Source: JAGVSZ01 sp963747775 | GTDB taxonomy: Bacteria > Pseudomonadota > Gammaproteobacteria > Burkholderiales > SG8-39 | Assembly (NCBI GenBank): GCA_963747775.1 | Contig: CAVVGT010000007.1 | Location: forward strand, 124,001 to 188,000 | Direction: 5' to 3' | DNA length: 64,000 bases | Shown: one piece after another, positions 50,089 through 59,060 of the stretch | Position numbering within the stretch: the stretch's first letter is position 1 | Layout of the letters: each line of letters begins with the position of its first letter | Made by a program: the position numbers and the translations under genes | The notes under the pieces: model-generated | What the model was told of the DNA's origin: nothing | The model's input: only the letters and a program-made list of their open reading frames with translations | Databases searched by the model: none

Positions 50089-50511
50089 CTACCTCACCTG
50101 GAGTCGATCGAGGTATTCGATCAAGGCGAGGATCCGAACTCTCACGTACACCTCCGGGCTGTACGGCACGTCGATGTAGTACGCGCCGGCCTTGGCCTGG
50201 TAGTCCATGCCCCAGATCGGCATGTCCCGCGGGCCGTGCGCCGCCACGTCCTGCCTCCCGTCGATGACTTCGTACACCCGGGAGACCGGAAACACGCCGT
50301 GGTTCTTCTTCGCAAGCTGCGTAATGTCGGACGGGCGCTTCATGAATGTCATGTACGGACCGTCGCCTTTTCCGGTCTCGCCATGGCACCCACCGCAGTT
50401 GAAGACGTACTCTCGTTTGCCGAGGTCGACTCCGGTCTGAGCATGGATCGCTCCGACGGCGCAAATCATCGTCGCCCCGAGTACCACTGATCCAATCATA
50501 GAGGGCTTCAT
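50089..50511 (-). CDS. Secreted monohaem cytochrome c
   Basis: A 140-residue protein with a signal peptide (IGSVVLGATMICAVGAIHA) and one haem site (FNCGGCHGETGKGDG, with Cys39, Cys42 and His43). MPIWGMDYQAKAGAYY holds a candidate axial Met. It resembles small class I cytochromes that link dehydrogenases to oxidases. RBS GGGAGGATTGCT before the ATG is good. It converges with livF and faces the SMR gene across 244 bases. Confidence 0.85.
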   Translation of the reverse strand: MKPSMIGSVVLGATMICAVGAIHAQTGVDLGKREYVFNCGGCHGETGKGDGPYMTFMKRPSDITQLAKKNHGVFPVSRVYEVIDGRQDVAAHGPRDMPIWGMDYQAKAGAYYIDVPYSPEVYVRVRILALIEYLDRLQVR

Positions 50512-50698
50512 AGCAATCCTCCCGTTTGGACATCAGTCAACTCGAAGTTCACTCTGCCAGATGCGTGTCCGAGCGTGTTGACCGCAGTCAATCCATCTCG
50601 CCAATGCAAAGCGCTTCGCAGGCGTACCACGTTGATGCTGCGGCGTACTCCGGTGGAGTCGAATCGGCAGGCTGAACCCGGGTCGCACGGGGAAGGTC

Positions 50699-50704
50699 TA
50701 CAAT
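50699..50704 (+). promoter_or_regulatory. Candidate -10 element before the SMR gene
   Basis: TACAAT lies 51 bases before the ATG at 50756 within the 244-base divergent region with the cytochrome gene. I looked there for a guanidine riboswitch and did not see one. Confidence 0.45.
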
Positions 50705-50755
50705 GCCCGCGCGCTGCCGCGGCAGATCCGCCGCGCAGCCTTCGAGCCCTTCCGC

Positions 50756-51076
50756 ATGCACTGGATCTACCTCATCATCGCCGGACTCCTCGAGATCGTC
50801 TGGGCCATCGGACTCAAGTACACCGAGGGCTTCACGCGCCTCGTGCCGAGCACGATCACCGTCGCGGCGATGGTCGTCAGCCTCTGGTTCCTCGCCCTGG
50901 CCCTCAAGTCGATACCGGTCGGCACGGGCTACGCGATCTGGACCGGGATCGGCGCGGTCGGGACCGCGATCCTCGGCATCGTTCTCTTCGCCGAACCCGC
51001 GACCGTCGCGCGGCTCGGCTGCATCGGCCTGATCGTCGCGGGGATCGTCGGCCTCAAGCTCGTCACCCCCGCCTGA
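50756..51076 (+). CDS. sugE: SMR-family exporter, SugE/Gdx type
   Basis: A 106-residue four-helix small multidrug resistance protein. The conserved membrane Glu is in IAGLLEIVWAIGLKYTEGF, and GYAIWTGIGAVGTAILGIVLF is the SMR helix 3 motif. The sequence matches the SugE/Gdx group, of which many members export guanidinium. Because Glu-Leu-Leu and KYTEGFTRLVPS are typical of this group, I favour Gdx over EmrE. The gene lies 17 bases before the beta-oxidation gene. Confidence 0.85.
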   Translation: MHWIYLIIAGLLEIVWAIGLKYTEGFTRLVPSTITVAAMVVSLWFLALALKSIPVGTGYAIWTGIGAVGTAILGIVLFAEPATVARLGCIGLIVAGIVGLKLVTPA

Positions 51077-51093
51077 ACCTCACTGGAGCACGC

Positions 51094-53181
51094 ATGAACG
51101 CAGCCGAATACGCCGTGCACGGCGACATCGCCGTGGTCACCATGAACAACCCGCCGGTCAACGGGCTCGGGCATCCGCTGCGAAAAGGGATCGTCGAGGG
51201 CCTCGACAAGGCCCTGGCCGACGCGAGCGTGAAGGCGGTCGTGCTGATCGGCGGCGGCAACGCCTTCTCGGGTGGCGCCGACATCAAGGAGTTCGATAGC
51301 CCGGCCGCGAGCGCCGAGCCGAATCTGCGGCAGGTCATTGCGAAGATCGAGGCCGTGTCGAAGCCGGTGATCGCGGCAGTCCACAAGGTGGCCATGGGCG
51401 GCGGGCTGGAGCTCGCGCTGGGTTGCCACTACCGCGTCGCGGCGCCAGGCGGGCAGATCGCGTTGCCCGAGGTGAAGCTCGGCATCCTGCCCGGCGCCGG
51501 CGGCACGCAGCGCCTGCCGCGTGCGATCGATGCGAAGGCCGCGCTCGACATGATGGTGTCCGGCGCACCGACGCTGTCGGAGAAGATGCCGTCGGGCCTG
51601 TTCGACGAGGTCGTGCAGGGCGATCTGCTTGCCGGCGCGCTCGCGTTCGCGCGCAAGGTCGTCGCCGAGAAGCGGCCGCTGCGCAAGCTCCGCGACGAAA
51701 AAGTGAAGCTCGAAGGCGACGCGGCGGCGTTCCTCGCCGAAGCCGGCAAGAAGGTGGCCAAGGAGTCGCGCGGCTTCCCCGCGCCGCCGAAGATCGTGGC
51801 GTGCGTCGAAGCGGCGACGAAGCTGCCGTTCGACCAGGGGCTCGAGTTCGAGCGCGAGCGCTTCGAGGAGCTGGTCGTCACCACCGAGTCCAAGGCGCTG
51901 CGCCACGCCTTCTTCGGCGAGCGCACCGCCTCGAAGATCCCCGACGTGCCGGAGTCGACGCCGGTCGTCGAGATCAAGAAGGTCGCGATTATCGGCGCCG
52001 GCACGATGGGCGGCGGCATCGGCATGGCGTTCGTGAACGCCGGCTTCCCGGTCACCCTCCTCGAGGTCAAGCAGGAGGCCCTCGACCGCGGCCTCGACGT
52101 GATCAGGAAGAACTACGCCGCGACGGTCGCGAAGGGGCGCCTCGCGCAAGGCGAGATGGACAAGCGCATGGGCCGCTTCTCGACCGCGCTGTCGTACGAC
52201 GCGATCAAGGACGCCGACCTCGTGATCGAGGCGGTGTTCGAGGACATGGACGTCAAGGAGGCGGTCTTCAAGCAGCTCGACGCGACCGTGAAGCCGGGCG
52301 CGATCCTCGCGAGCAACACCTCGACGCTCGACCTCGACCGGATCGCGTCGTTCACCAAGCGCCCCGAGTGGGTCATCGGGCTGCACTTCTTCAGCCCGGC
52401 GAACGTGATGCGGCTGCTGGAGGTCGTGCGCGGCGCGAATACCTCGAAGGAGGTGCTCGCGACGGTGATGAAGCTCGCGAAGAGCATCAAGAAGCTGGCG
52501 GTCGTCTCGGGCGTATGCGACGGCTTCATCGGCAACCGCATGCTCGAGGAATACGTGCGCCAGGCTTACTTCCTGGTCGAGGAGGGTGCGCTCCCGCAGC
52601 AGGTCGACAAGGCGGTGCAGGACTGGGGCATGGCGATGGGTCCGTTCGCGATGATGGACATGGCCGGTCAGGACATCGGCTGGCACATCCGCAAGCGGCG
52701 CCGCGCCGAGGATCCCGAGCGGCAGGTCTACCCGGCGTGGATCGACCGCGTCTGCGAGATGGGCCGCTTCGGGCAGAAGACCGGCAAGGGCGTCTACAAG
52801 TACGAGGCCGGTTCCCGCGCGCCAGTCCCCGATCCGGAGATCGAGCAGCTCATCGTCGCGTACTCGAAGGAGGTCAACGTGGCGCGCCGTCCGATCTCCG
52901 ACCAGGAGATCGTCGAGCGCTGCATCTACGCGCTCGCCAACGAAGGCGCGAAGATCCTCGACGAGGGCATCGCGCTCCGCGCGAGCGACATCGACATGGT
53001 GTACCTGGCCGGCTACGGCTTCCCGCTGTATCGCGGCGGGCCGATGTTCTACGCCGACACCGTCGGGCTGAAGAACGTCGTCGCCGCAATGGCGAAATTC
53101 GCGGCGGGCCGCAACGGCCAGTACTGGCAGCCGGCGGCCCTGCTCGCCCGGCTCGCCGCCGCAGGCAAGACCTTCAACTGA
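51094..53181 (+). CDS. Bifunctional enoyl-CoA hydratase/3-hydroxyacyl-CoA dehydrogenase
   Basis: A 695-residue FadJ/FadB-like protein. The hydratase domain (about 1-190) has both catalytic glutamates, in KVAMGGGLELALGCHYRVA and LPEVKLGILPGAGGTQR. The dehydrogenase part starts near 295 with VAIIGAGTMGGGIGMAFVNA, contains SNTSTLDLDRIA and the catalytic GLHFFSPANVMRLLEVV, and ends in two C-terminal helical domains including DGFIGNRMLEEYVRQ and RVCEMGRFGQKTGKGVYKY. It performs hydration and NAD-linked oxidation of beta-oxidation. Thiolase follows directly, 15 bases away, forming a complete unit. Confidence 0.95.
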   Translation: MNAAEYAVHGDIAVVTMNNPPVNGLGHPLRKGIVEGLDKALADASVKAVVLIGGGNAFSGGADIKEFDSPAASAEPNLRQVIAKIEAVSKPVIAAVHKVAMGGGLELALGCHYRVAAPGGQIALPEVKLGILPGAGGTQRLPRAIDAKAALDMMVSGAPTLSEKMPSGLFDEVVQGDLLAGALAFARKVVAEKRPLRKLRDEKVKLEGDAAAFLAEAGKKVAKESRGFPAPPKIVACVEAATKLPFDQGLEFERERFEELVVTTESKALRHAFFGERTASKIPDVPESTPVVEIKKVAIIGAGTMGGGIGMAFVNAGFPVTLLEVKQEALDRGLDVIRKNYAATVAKGRLAQGEMDKRMGRFSTALSYDAIKDADLVIEAVFEDMDVKEAVFKQLDATVKPGAILASNTSTLDLDRIASFTKRPEWVIGLHFFSPANVMRLLEVVRGANTSKEVLATVMKLAKSIKKLAVVSGVCDGFIGNRMLEEYVRQAYFLVEEGALPQQVDKAVQDWGMAMGPFAMMDMAGQDIGWHIRKRRRAEDPERQVYPAWIDRVCEMGRFGQKTGKGVYKYEAGSRAPVPDPEIEQLIVAYSKEVNVARRPISDQEIVERCIYALANEGAKILDEGIALRASDIDMVYLAGYGFPLYRGGPMFYADTVGLKNVVAAMAKFAAGRNGQYWQPAALLARLAAAGKTFN

Positions 53182-53195
53182 ATCCGGAGTCGCCC

Positions 53196-54374
53196 ATGAC
53201 CGACGCAGTGATCGTCTCCACCGCCCGCACCCCGCTCGCGAAGTCGTGGCGCGGGTCGTTCAACATGACCCACGGCGCGACGCTCGGCGGGCACGTCGTC
53301 AAGCACGCCATCGAGCGCGCGAAGATCGCCCCAGCCGAGGTCGAGGACGTGATCATGGGTTGCGCCAACCCGGAGGGCGCGACCGGCTGGAACATCGCGC
53401 GGCAGATCGCGATCCGCGCCGGCTGTCCGGTCGAGACCGCCGGCATCACGGTGAACCGCTTCTGCTCCTCGGGCCTGCAGACGATCGCGATGGCGGCGCA
53501 GCGCATCATCGCCGGCGAGGGCGACATCTACGCCGCCGGCGGGGTCGAATCGATCTCGTGCGTGCAGAACGAGATGAACAAGCACATGTTCACCGAGGAC
53601 TGGCTGATGGAGCACAAGCCGCAGATCTACTGGCCGATGCTCCAGACCGCCGAGACCGTGGCCAAGCGGTACAAGATCGGTCGCGAAGCGCAGGATCGCT
53701 ACGGGGTGCAGAGCCAGCTCCGCGCCGCCGCCGCCGCGGCGGCCGGCAAGACGAAGGACGAAATCGTCCCGCTCGCGGTCCGGATGAAGGTGATCGACAA
53801 GAACACCAACGTCGAATCGTTCAAGGAGGTCACCGCCGATCGCGACGAGGGCATCCGCGGCGACACGACCTACGAAGGCGTTTCGACGATCAAGCCGGCG
53901 GTCGAGGGCGGCGTGATCGCGGCGGGCAACGCGAGTCAGTTCTCGGACGGCGCTTCCGCTGCGGTGGTGATGAGCGCGAGGACGGCGGAGCGCAAGGGCC
54001 TCAAGCCGCTCGGCATCTTCCGCGGCTTCGCGGTCGCGGGCTGCGAGCCCGACGAGATGGGGATCGGGCCGGTGTTCGCCGTGCCGAAGCTCCTGAAGCG
54101 CGCCGGGCTGAAGGTGCAAGACATCGATCTCTGGGAGCTCAACGAGGCGTTTGCGGTGCAGGTGCTCTACTGCCGCGACAAGCTCGGCATTCCCGACGAC
54201 CGGCTGAACGTGAACGGCGGCGCGATCGCGATCGGGCATCCGTACGGCATGAGCGGCGCGCGCCTGGTGGGGCATGCGCTCATCGAGGGCAAGCGCCGCG
54301 GCGCGAAGCGCGTCGTGGTCACGATGTGCATCGGCGGCGGGATGGGCGCGGCCGGGCTGTTCGAAGTCGTCTAG
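53196..54374 (+). CDS. Acetyl-CoA C-acyltransferase (thiolase)
   Basis: A 392-residue thiolase II. The nucleophile Cys is in ITVNRFCSSGLQTIAMAA (near residue 89), the histidine in GGAIAIGHPYGMSGARL and the second Cys in VVTMCIGGGMGAAGLFEV. The gene follows the bifunctional enzyme and is preceded by AATCCGGAGTCGCCC. The last segment is intact. It catalyses the final cleavage of beta-oxidation. Confidence 0.95.
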   Translation: MTDAVIVSTARTPLAKSWRGSFNMTHGATLGGHVVKHAIERAKIAPAEVEDVIMGCANPEGATGWNIARQIAIRAGCPVETAGITVNRFCSSGLQTIAMAAQRIIAGEGDIYAAGGVESISCVQNEMNKHMFTEDWLMEHKPQIYWPMLQTAETVAKRYKIGREAQDRYGVQSQLRAAAAAAAGKTKDEIVPLAVRMKVIDKNTNVESFKEVTADRDEGIRGDTTYEGVSTIKPAVEGGVIAAGNASQFSDGASAAVVMSARTAERKGLKPLGIFRGFAVAGCEPDEMGIGPVFAVPKLLKRAGLKVQDIDLWELNEAFAVQVLYCRDKLGIPDDRLNVNGGAIAIGHPYGMSGARLVGHALIEGKRRGAKRVVVTMCIGGGMGAAGLFEVV

Positions 54375-54391
54375 GCGACCCGGAGGGGATC

Positions 54392-55354
54392 ATGCGGAGA
54401 ATGTTTGCGGCGCTCGCCGCGGCGTTGCTGGCCGGATCGGCGTTCGCGCAGCAATACCCCAGCAAGCCACTCCGGGTCATCGTGCCGTGGCCGCCGGGCC
54501 AGGCGACCGACCTGGCGGCGCGGCTGGTCGCGCAGAAGGTCTCGGAGTCGATCGGCCAGCCGATCGTGGCCGACAACCGGCCGGGTGCCGGTGGAATCAT
54601 CGGCACGGAAGCGGCCGCCAAAGCCGCACCCGACGGCTACACGCTGCTCGCCGGCTCGAGCGGCCCGCTTTCGATCAACCCGCTGCTGCAGAAGACCCCC
54701 TACGACCCGGAGAAGTCCTTCACGCCGATCAGCCTGATCGCCACGGTGCCGTACGTGCTGGTCACCGCGCCGGGCTTTCCGGCCTCCAGCGCGCGCGAGC
54801 TGATCGCGCTCGTGCGTGCAAGCCCCGGGAAGTACACCTTCGCGTCGTCCGGCACGGGCGCGACGACGCACCTGATCACCGAGGTCTTCAACATCCGGGC
54901 GAACCTGCAGGCCACCCACGTGCCGTACAAGGGCAGCGGCCCTTCGCTCACCGACGTGATGGGCGGGCAGGTCGCGTACACCATCGAGACGATGGCCGCG
55001 GTCGTGTCGAACGTCCGCGCCGGGCGGCTGAAGGCGCTCGCCATCACCAGCGCACAGCGCAACCCGGCGCTTCCCGACGTGCCGACGGTGGCCGAGGCGG
55101 CGGACATGCCCGGGTTCAACATGATCGCGTGGATCGGCTACCTCGCTCCGGCCGGAACGCCGAGCGAGATCGTCAATCGCCTCTCCGGCGAGGTGCAGAA
55201 GGCGCTCGCCTCGCCCGACGTGCGCGAGCGTTACGCGACGCTCGGCCTCAATCCCACCTCGACGACGCCGGACGAGCTGGCCAAGCTGATGCGCGACGAG
55301 TCAGAGCGCTATGCCGACATCATCAAGCGCGCGAACATCAGGCTCGAGCCGTGA
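54392..55354 (+). CDS. Bug-type tripartite tricarboxylate receptor (second)
   Basis: A 320-residue periplasmic receptor. Signal peptide (MFAALAAALLAGSAFA), then YPSKPLRVIVPWPPGQATDL and IVADNRPGAGGIIGTEAAAK, and DGYTLLAGSSGPLSINPLLQ at the ligand gate. WPPGQATD differs from the APGGTSD of the first Bug protein, hinting at a different ligand. Again no TctAB partner is present. ATG is preceded by CCGGAGGGGAT; the gene is 17 bases after the thiolase, so an acyl or carboxylate substrate fed to beta-oxidation is possible. Confidence 0.9.
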   Translation: MRRMFAALAAALLAGSAFAQQYPSKPLRVIVPWPPGQATDLAARLVAQKVSESIGQPIVADNRPGAGGIIGTEAAAKAAPDGYTLLAGSSGPLSINPLLQKTPYDPEKSFTPISLIATVPYVLVTAPGFPASSARELIALVRASPGKYTFASSGTGATTHLITEVFNIRANLQATHVPYKGSGPSLTDVMGGQVAYTIETMAAVVSNVRAGRLKALAITSAQRNPALPDVPTVAEAADMPGFNMIAWIGYLAPAGTPSEIVNRLSGEVQKALASPDVRERYATLGLNPTSTTPDELAKLMRDESERYADIIKRANIRLEP

Positions 55355-55361
55355 AACCGCG

Positions 55362-56288
55362 ATGAAGATCGCGATTATCGGTTGCGGCGCAATGGGCTCG
55401 GTGTACGCGGGCCTGCTCGCGGGCGCCGGCCACGAGGTGTGGGCGGTGGACAGCTGGCGCGCGCACGTCGACGCGATCCGCGCCAACGGTCTGCGCGTCG
55501 AAGGCGCCTCGGGCGACCGCACCGTGCGGGTAAATGCCACGACGTCCGCCGCGGACGCGGGTCAGTGCGATCTCGTGATCATCGCCACGAAGGCGCGCGA
55601 CGTGGAAGCGGCGGCACGCTCGGCGCAGGGGATCGTGGGGCCGAAGACGCTCGTTCTCTCGATTCAGAACGGTCTCGGCGGACCTGATAGGGCGGCGTCG
55701 GTGCTCGGCCGCGAGCGTCTCGCGGTCGGCGTCGTCGGCGGATTCGGTGCGTCGATGCGCGGTCCGGGCCACGCGCACCACAACGGCATGGAGCTGGTGC
55801 GGCTCGGCGAGCTCGCGGGGCCGATCACGCCGCGCCTCGAGGCGGTGGCGGACGTGTGGCGCTCGGGCGGCTTCCGCGTGAAGTGCTTCGACGACATCGA
55901 CCAGCTCGTGTGGGAGAAGCTGATCTGCAACGTCTGCTTCTCGGGCACGTGCGCGGTCACCGAGCGCACGATCAGCGAAGTGCTGAACGACGCCGACACC
56001 TGGCAAGTCGCCTCCGGTTGCGCCGCCGAGGCCTACGCGGTGGCCCGCAAGCGCGGCATCAAGCTCGGCTTCGACGACCCGGTTGCCTACGTGCGCGACT
56101 TCGGCTCGAAGATTCCCGACGCACGGCCGTCGATGCTGCTCGACCACCTCGCGAAGCGGTGCTCGGAGATCGACGCGATCAACGGCGCGATCCCGCCCGC
56201 CGCCAAAGCGGTCGGCCTCGCGGCGCCGTACAACGAAGTGATCTCGGGACTCGTGCGGGCGAAGGAGCGGCGGCTCGGCTGCTCCTGA
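55362..56288 (+). CDS. Ketopantoate-reductase-family protein
   Basis: A 308-residue NAD(P) oxidoreductase with the Rossmann start MKIAIIGCGAMGSVYAGLLA, the VLSIQNGLGGPDRAASVLG block and the C-terminal substrate region including WEKLICNVCFSGTCAVTERT and KRCSEIDAINGAIPPAAKAV. It fits the ApbA/PanE fold, but the conserved lysine-region pattern reads VWEKLICNV, as in paralogues of unknown role. The gene starts seven bases after the Bug receptor stop. A 2-oxo acid is the likely substrate class. Confidence 0.85.
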   Translation: MKIAIIGCGAMGSVYAGLLAGAGHEVWAVDSWRAHVDAIRANGLRVEGASGDRTVRVNATTSAADAGQCDLVIIATKARDVEAAARSAQGIVGPKTLVLSIQNGLGGPDRAASVLGRERLAVGVVGGFGASMRGPGHAHHNGMELVRLGELAGPITPRLEAVADVWRSGGFRVKCFDDIDQLVWEKLICNVCFSGTCAVTERTISEVLNDADTWQVASGCAAEAYAVARKRGIKLGFDDPVAYVRDFGSKIPDARPSMLLDHLAKRCSEIDAINGAIPPAAKAVGLAAPYNEVISGLVRAKERRLGCS

Positions 56289-56296
56289 GGTCCGAG

Positions 56297-56767
56297 CTAC
56301 CTCACGGCGTAAAAGTCCAGGATCACGCGCTCGCGCGTGCGCATGCCGGTGCACACCGCGATCGTGCGGTTGAGCCAATCGTGCTCCGGCGCTGAAGTCT
56401 CGAACGCCGGAGCCGCGCGGAAGTAATAACGCGCGGGGTCGACTTCCTCCCCGCGCGCGATGCGCATGAGCAGCTCCGGCGGACCGTGCCGGTAGCCGAA
56501 GTTCCGCACGTAGATCAGCGCGCCGTCCGCGGCCTCGATGGTGTAGCGCGCCTCGAGCACCGCGGTGCCGTCGTCGCGCACGATCTGCCAGTCCGCGCCG
56601 CCGGGCAGGATGCGCCCGGACAGCCGCGGTCCGGTCACCTCCCCGCCGACGATGTCGACGATGCGCCGCTCCCCGACCGGCGTGCGGCCGAGCGAGCGCG
56701 CCGCGGCCACCGCGACGCTGGCGCGGAACATGAGGTCGAGCTGCGGCTTCGGCGGGTCGTGGGCCAC
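56297..56767 (-). CDS. DUF3237 protein
   Basis: A 156-residue protein of the DUF3237 family, a beta-barrel group of unknown function. Landmarks are LDLMFRASVAVAAARSLGRT, RRIVDIVGGEVTGPRLSGRI, VLEARYTIEAADGALIYVRN and FETSAPEHDWLNRTIAVCTG. The start is GTG at 56767, chosen for the GGGGAGGG site seven bases before it. Upstream ATG at 56794 is possible but poorer. It converges with the ketopantoate-reductase-like gene and diverges from the SDR. Confidence 0.75.
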   Translation of the reverse strand: MAHDPPKPQLDLMFRASVAVAAARSLGRTPVGERRIVDIVGGEVTGPRLSGRILPGGADWQIVRDDGTAVLEARYTIEAADGALIYVRNFGYRHGPPELLMRIARGEEVDPARYYFRAAPAFETSAPEHDWLNRTIAVCTGMRTRERVILDFYAVR

Positions 56768-56853
56768 GGCGCGCCCTCCCCTGGCGCGACGCATCGCCGT
56801 GCAGCTTAGCGCGCTCGACCGCGTGCGACAATCGCCGCGAAAGGAGCGATCCC

Positions 56854-57630
56854 ATGAGCGTACGCACACTCTTCGACCTCGGCGGACGGATCGCGCTCGT
56901 CACCGGCGGCTCGCGCGGGCTCGGCCTGCAGGTCGCCGCGGCGCTGGGCGAGATGGGGGCGAAAGTCGCGCTGAGCGCGCGCAAGGGCGACGAGCTCGAG
57001 GCGGCCCGCATGCAGCTGGGGCGCGAGGGCGTGGAGGCGTTCCCGGTTCCCTGCGACCTGTCCCGCCCCGAAGCGGTCGAGCCGATGGTCGACGCCGTTC
57101 TTGCGAAGTACGGGCAGATCGACATCCTGGTGAACAACGCCGGCGCGACCTGGGGGGCGCCCACCGAGGACCATCCGCTGGAGGCGTGGCAGAAGCTCCT
57201 CAACTTGAACCTGACCGCGGCGTTTCTCGCGTGCCAGGCGGCCGGAAAGAAATCGATGATCCCGCGCCGTCACGGACGGATCGTCAACATGGCCTCGATC
57301 GCGGGACTACGGGGCAACCTGCCGGACAAGCTGCGCACGATCGCGTACAACACCACCAAGGGCGGGCTCGTCAATTTCACGCGCGCGCTGGCCGGCGAGT
57401 GGGGCCAGTACGGCATCACCGTGAACGCGATCGCGCCGGGGTTCTTTCCGTCGAGGATGACCCGTGGCTCGCTCGAGCGGATCGCCGACCAGGTGATCGC
57501 CGCGACGCCGCTGCGCCGCCTCGGCGGGAACGAGGACCTGAAAGGGCTCGCGGTGCTGCTCGCTTCGGACGCGTCGCAACACATCACGGGTCAGATCGTC
57601 GCGGTGGATGGCGGGGCAAGCGTCGTCTGA
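56854..57630 (+). CDS. SDR, gluconate-5-dehydrogenase-like
   Basis: A 258-residue SDR. LGGRIALVTGGSRGLGLQVA, NNAGATWGAPTEDHPLEAW and the catalytic VNMASIAGLRGNLPDKLRT followed by IAYNTTKGGLVNF, then NAIAPGFFPSRMTRGSLER. The TGGSRGLG loop and a residue pattern after strand 2 (LSARKGDELE) suggest an NADP-preferring enzyme. AAAGGAGCGATCCC precedes the ATG. Substrate is not visible; similarity to gluconate 5-dehydrogenase is only at family level. Confidence 0.85.
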   Translation: MSVRTLFDLGGRIALVTGGSRGLGLQVAAALGEMGAKVALSARKGDELEAARMQLGREGVEAFPVPCDLSRPEAVEPMVDAVLAKYGQIDILVNNAGATWGAPTEDHPLEAWQKLLNLNLTAAFLACQAAGKKSMIPRRHGRIVNMASIAGLRGNLPDKLRTIAYNTTKGGLVNFTRALAGEWGQYGITVNAIAPGFFPSRMTRGSLERIADQVIAATPLRRLGGNEDLKGLAVLLASDASQHITGQIVAVDGGASVV

Positions 57631-57678
57631 TCGAGAGACGGCACAGCGCTTGCTTAGTGAACGCGAAAGCGCCCGCGC

Positions 57679-57688
57679 TTGTCGACAA
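57679..57688. promoter_or_regulatory. Palindrome before the thioesterase promoter
   Basis: TTGTCGACAA is a perfect ten-base palindrome 18 bases before a TATAAC -10 candidate (57706-57711). It could be an operator or part of a -35 region. Confidence 0.3.
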
Positions 57689-57705
57689 CGGTCGCCCGGC
57701 CCTGC

Positions 57706-57711
57706 TATAAC
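57706..57711 (+). promoter_or_regulatory. Candidate -10 element before the thioesterase gene
   Basis: TATAAC lies 37 bases before the ATG at 57748. It supports starting the protein at 57748 and not at the earlier in-frame ATG at 57679, which would lie upstream of the promoter. Confidence 0.4.
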
Positions 57712-57747
57712 GCCCGCTATGCATATCTTGACTGCCGCCTCCGATCG

Positions 57748-58149
57748 ATGACCGCTCAATCGCTCTCGCGCGTCCGCATCCCGTTCGTCGAGCACCTCGG
57801 CATCCGTCTCACCGAGCAGTCGAAAGAACGCGCGTCGATCGTGCTCGACAAGCGTGCGGAGCTCCTCAACAGCTGGGGCGCCGCGCACGGCGGCGTGGTG
57901 ATGACGATGCTCGATTACGTGATGAGCGCCGCGGTGCGTGGCCACTACGGCGTCGATGGTGGCGTTTTGACCGTCGACCTGAGCGTCGGCTTCATGAACG
58001 CCGGCACCTCGAAACACATCCTTGCGCAAGGCCGCGTGCTGCACGGCGGCCAGTCGACGGCGTTTTGCGAAGCCGAGGCCCGCGACGAGGGCGGCAAGCT
58101 CCTCGCCAAGGCGATCGGCACCTTCAAACTGCTGAGCGACCGGAAGTAG
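57748..58149 (+). CDS. PaaI-family hotdog thioesterase (second)
   Basis: A 133-residue hotdog protein: RIPFVEHLGIRLTEQSKERA, WGAAHGGVVMTMLDYVMSAA, where HGG and the following Asp mark the active site, and VDLSVGFMNAGTSKHILAQG. It hydrolyses acyl-CoA, perhaps of short or aromatic acids. It faces an SDR gene tail to tail, 21 bases apart. Confidence 0.85.
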   Translation: MTAQSLSRVRIPFVEHLGIRLTEQSKERASIVLDKRAELLNSWGAAHGGVVMTMLDYVMSAAVRGHYGVDGGVLTVDLSVGFMNAGTSKHILAQGRVLHGGQSTAFCEAEARDEGGKLLAKAIGTFKLLSDRK

Positions 58150-58170
58150 CGCTCGGCGCGCAGCGCCTCG

Positions 58171-58950
58171 TCACTCCGGCAGCGGCGGCCCGAGTCGCAG
58201 CTCCTTGCCGCCGATCAGCAGCCTGTTCCACGTCGGAGTAATCACGATCTCGTTCAGGCAGACGTGCGCCGGCATCTCCGCGACGAAGCGGATCGTGCGC
58301 CCGAGATCGTCGGCCTTCAGCATCCGCTCCAGGTCCTGCTGCGACGGCGGCACGGGGCGCGTCTTGAGGATCGGCGTCGCCACTTCGCCCGGGTAGATCA
58401 CGCAGCCGCGGATGCCGTGCATGCCCTCCTCCAGATTGAGATGGTGCGTGATCGTCGCCATCGCGTGCTTGCTCGCGCCGTAAGCCGCGCCGCCGAGGTA
58501 GCCGACCCAGCGGCCGAGCCAGGACGCGATGTTGATCACGAGCCCGCCCTTCTGCGCGCGCATCGTGGGCAGCACCGCGGTCATGCAATAGAGCGCACCG
58601 TTCAGGTTGATGCCGATCACCTTGTCCCAGTCCTCGGCCACGAGGTCCTTGTAGTAGCGCTTCGGCACGTTCAGCCCGGCGCTGTTCACCAGGATGTCGC
58701 AGCGGCCGTGCCGATCGAGCAGCTCTTTCGCCGCGTGGGCGACCTGTTTCTTGTCGGCGACATCGAGCGGGAGCTTCTCGACCTCGCCCCCGGCGTCCAT
58801 CACCAGCCGGCGCGTCTCCTCGAGCATCTCGGCGCGCCGTCCCGACACCACGACGCGTGCGCCGGCCTTCGCCAACTCGATTGCGCCCGCCTGCCCGATG
58901 CCGCTGCCTGCGCCGGTGAGCCACGCGACCTTGCCGCTGAGCGTTGCCAT
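58171..58950 (-). CDS. SDR oxidoreductase
   Basis: A 259-residue SDR. VAWLTGAGSGIGQAGAIELA, NSAGLNVPKRYYKDLVAEDW, and the catalytic INIASWLGRWVGYLGGAAYG then ASKHAMATITHHLN are present, followed by CVIYPGEVATPILKTRPVPP. The start at 58950 has AGGAAAGACGC before the ATG. The substrate is unknown. The C-terminal KELRLGPPLPE tail is unusual. It diverges from the kefF-like gene at 59061. Confidence 0.85.
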   Translation of the reverse strand: MATLSGKVAWLTGAGSGIGQAGAIELAKAGARVVVSGRRAEMLEETRRLVMDAGGEVEKLPLDVADKKQVAHAAKELLDRHGRCDILVNSAGLNVPKRYYKDLVAEDWDKVIGINLNGALYCMTAVLPTMRAQKGGLVINIASWLGRWVGYLGGAAYGASKHAMATITHHLNLEEGMHGIRGCVIYPGEVATPILKTRPVPPSQQDLERMLKADDLGRTIRFVAEMPAHVCLNEIVITPTWNRLLIGGKELRLGPPLPE

Positions 58951-59025
58951 GCGTCTTTCCTCCACAATCCACCCGCATTGGGCGCACATGCTGCCCCGCG
59001 CGGCGTCCCGAAGCAAGCGTCCGTT

Positions 59026-59031
59026 TATACT
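59026..59031 (+). promoter_or_regulatory. Candidate -10 element before the kefF-like gene
   Basis: TATACT lies 30 bases before the ATG at 59061, in the divergent region with the SDR gene. Confidence 0.4.
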
Positions 59032-59060
59032 CGGCCGCGCCTTCCCGGTCGTGCCGCAAG

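Noticed and set aside
50512..50755. Possible guanidine riboswitch before the SMR gene
   Set aside because: I looked for the conserved loops of ykkC-type and mini-ykkC elements and did not find them; only a TACAAT -10 is visible.
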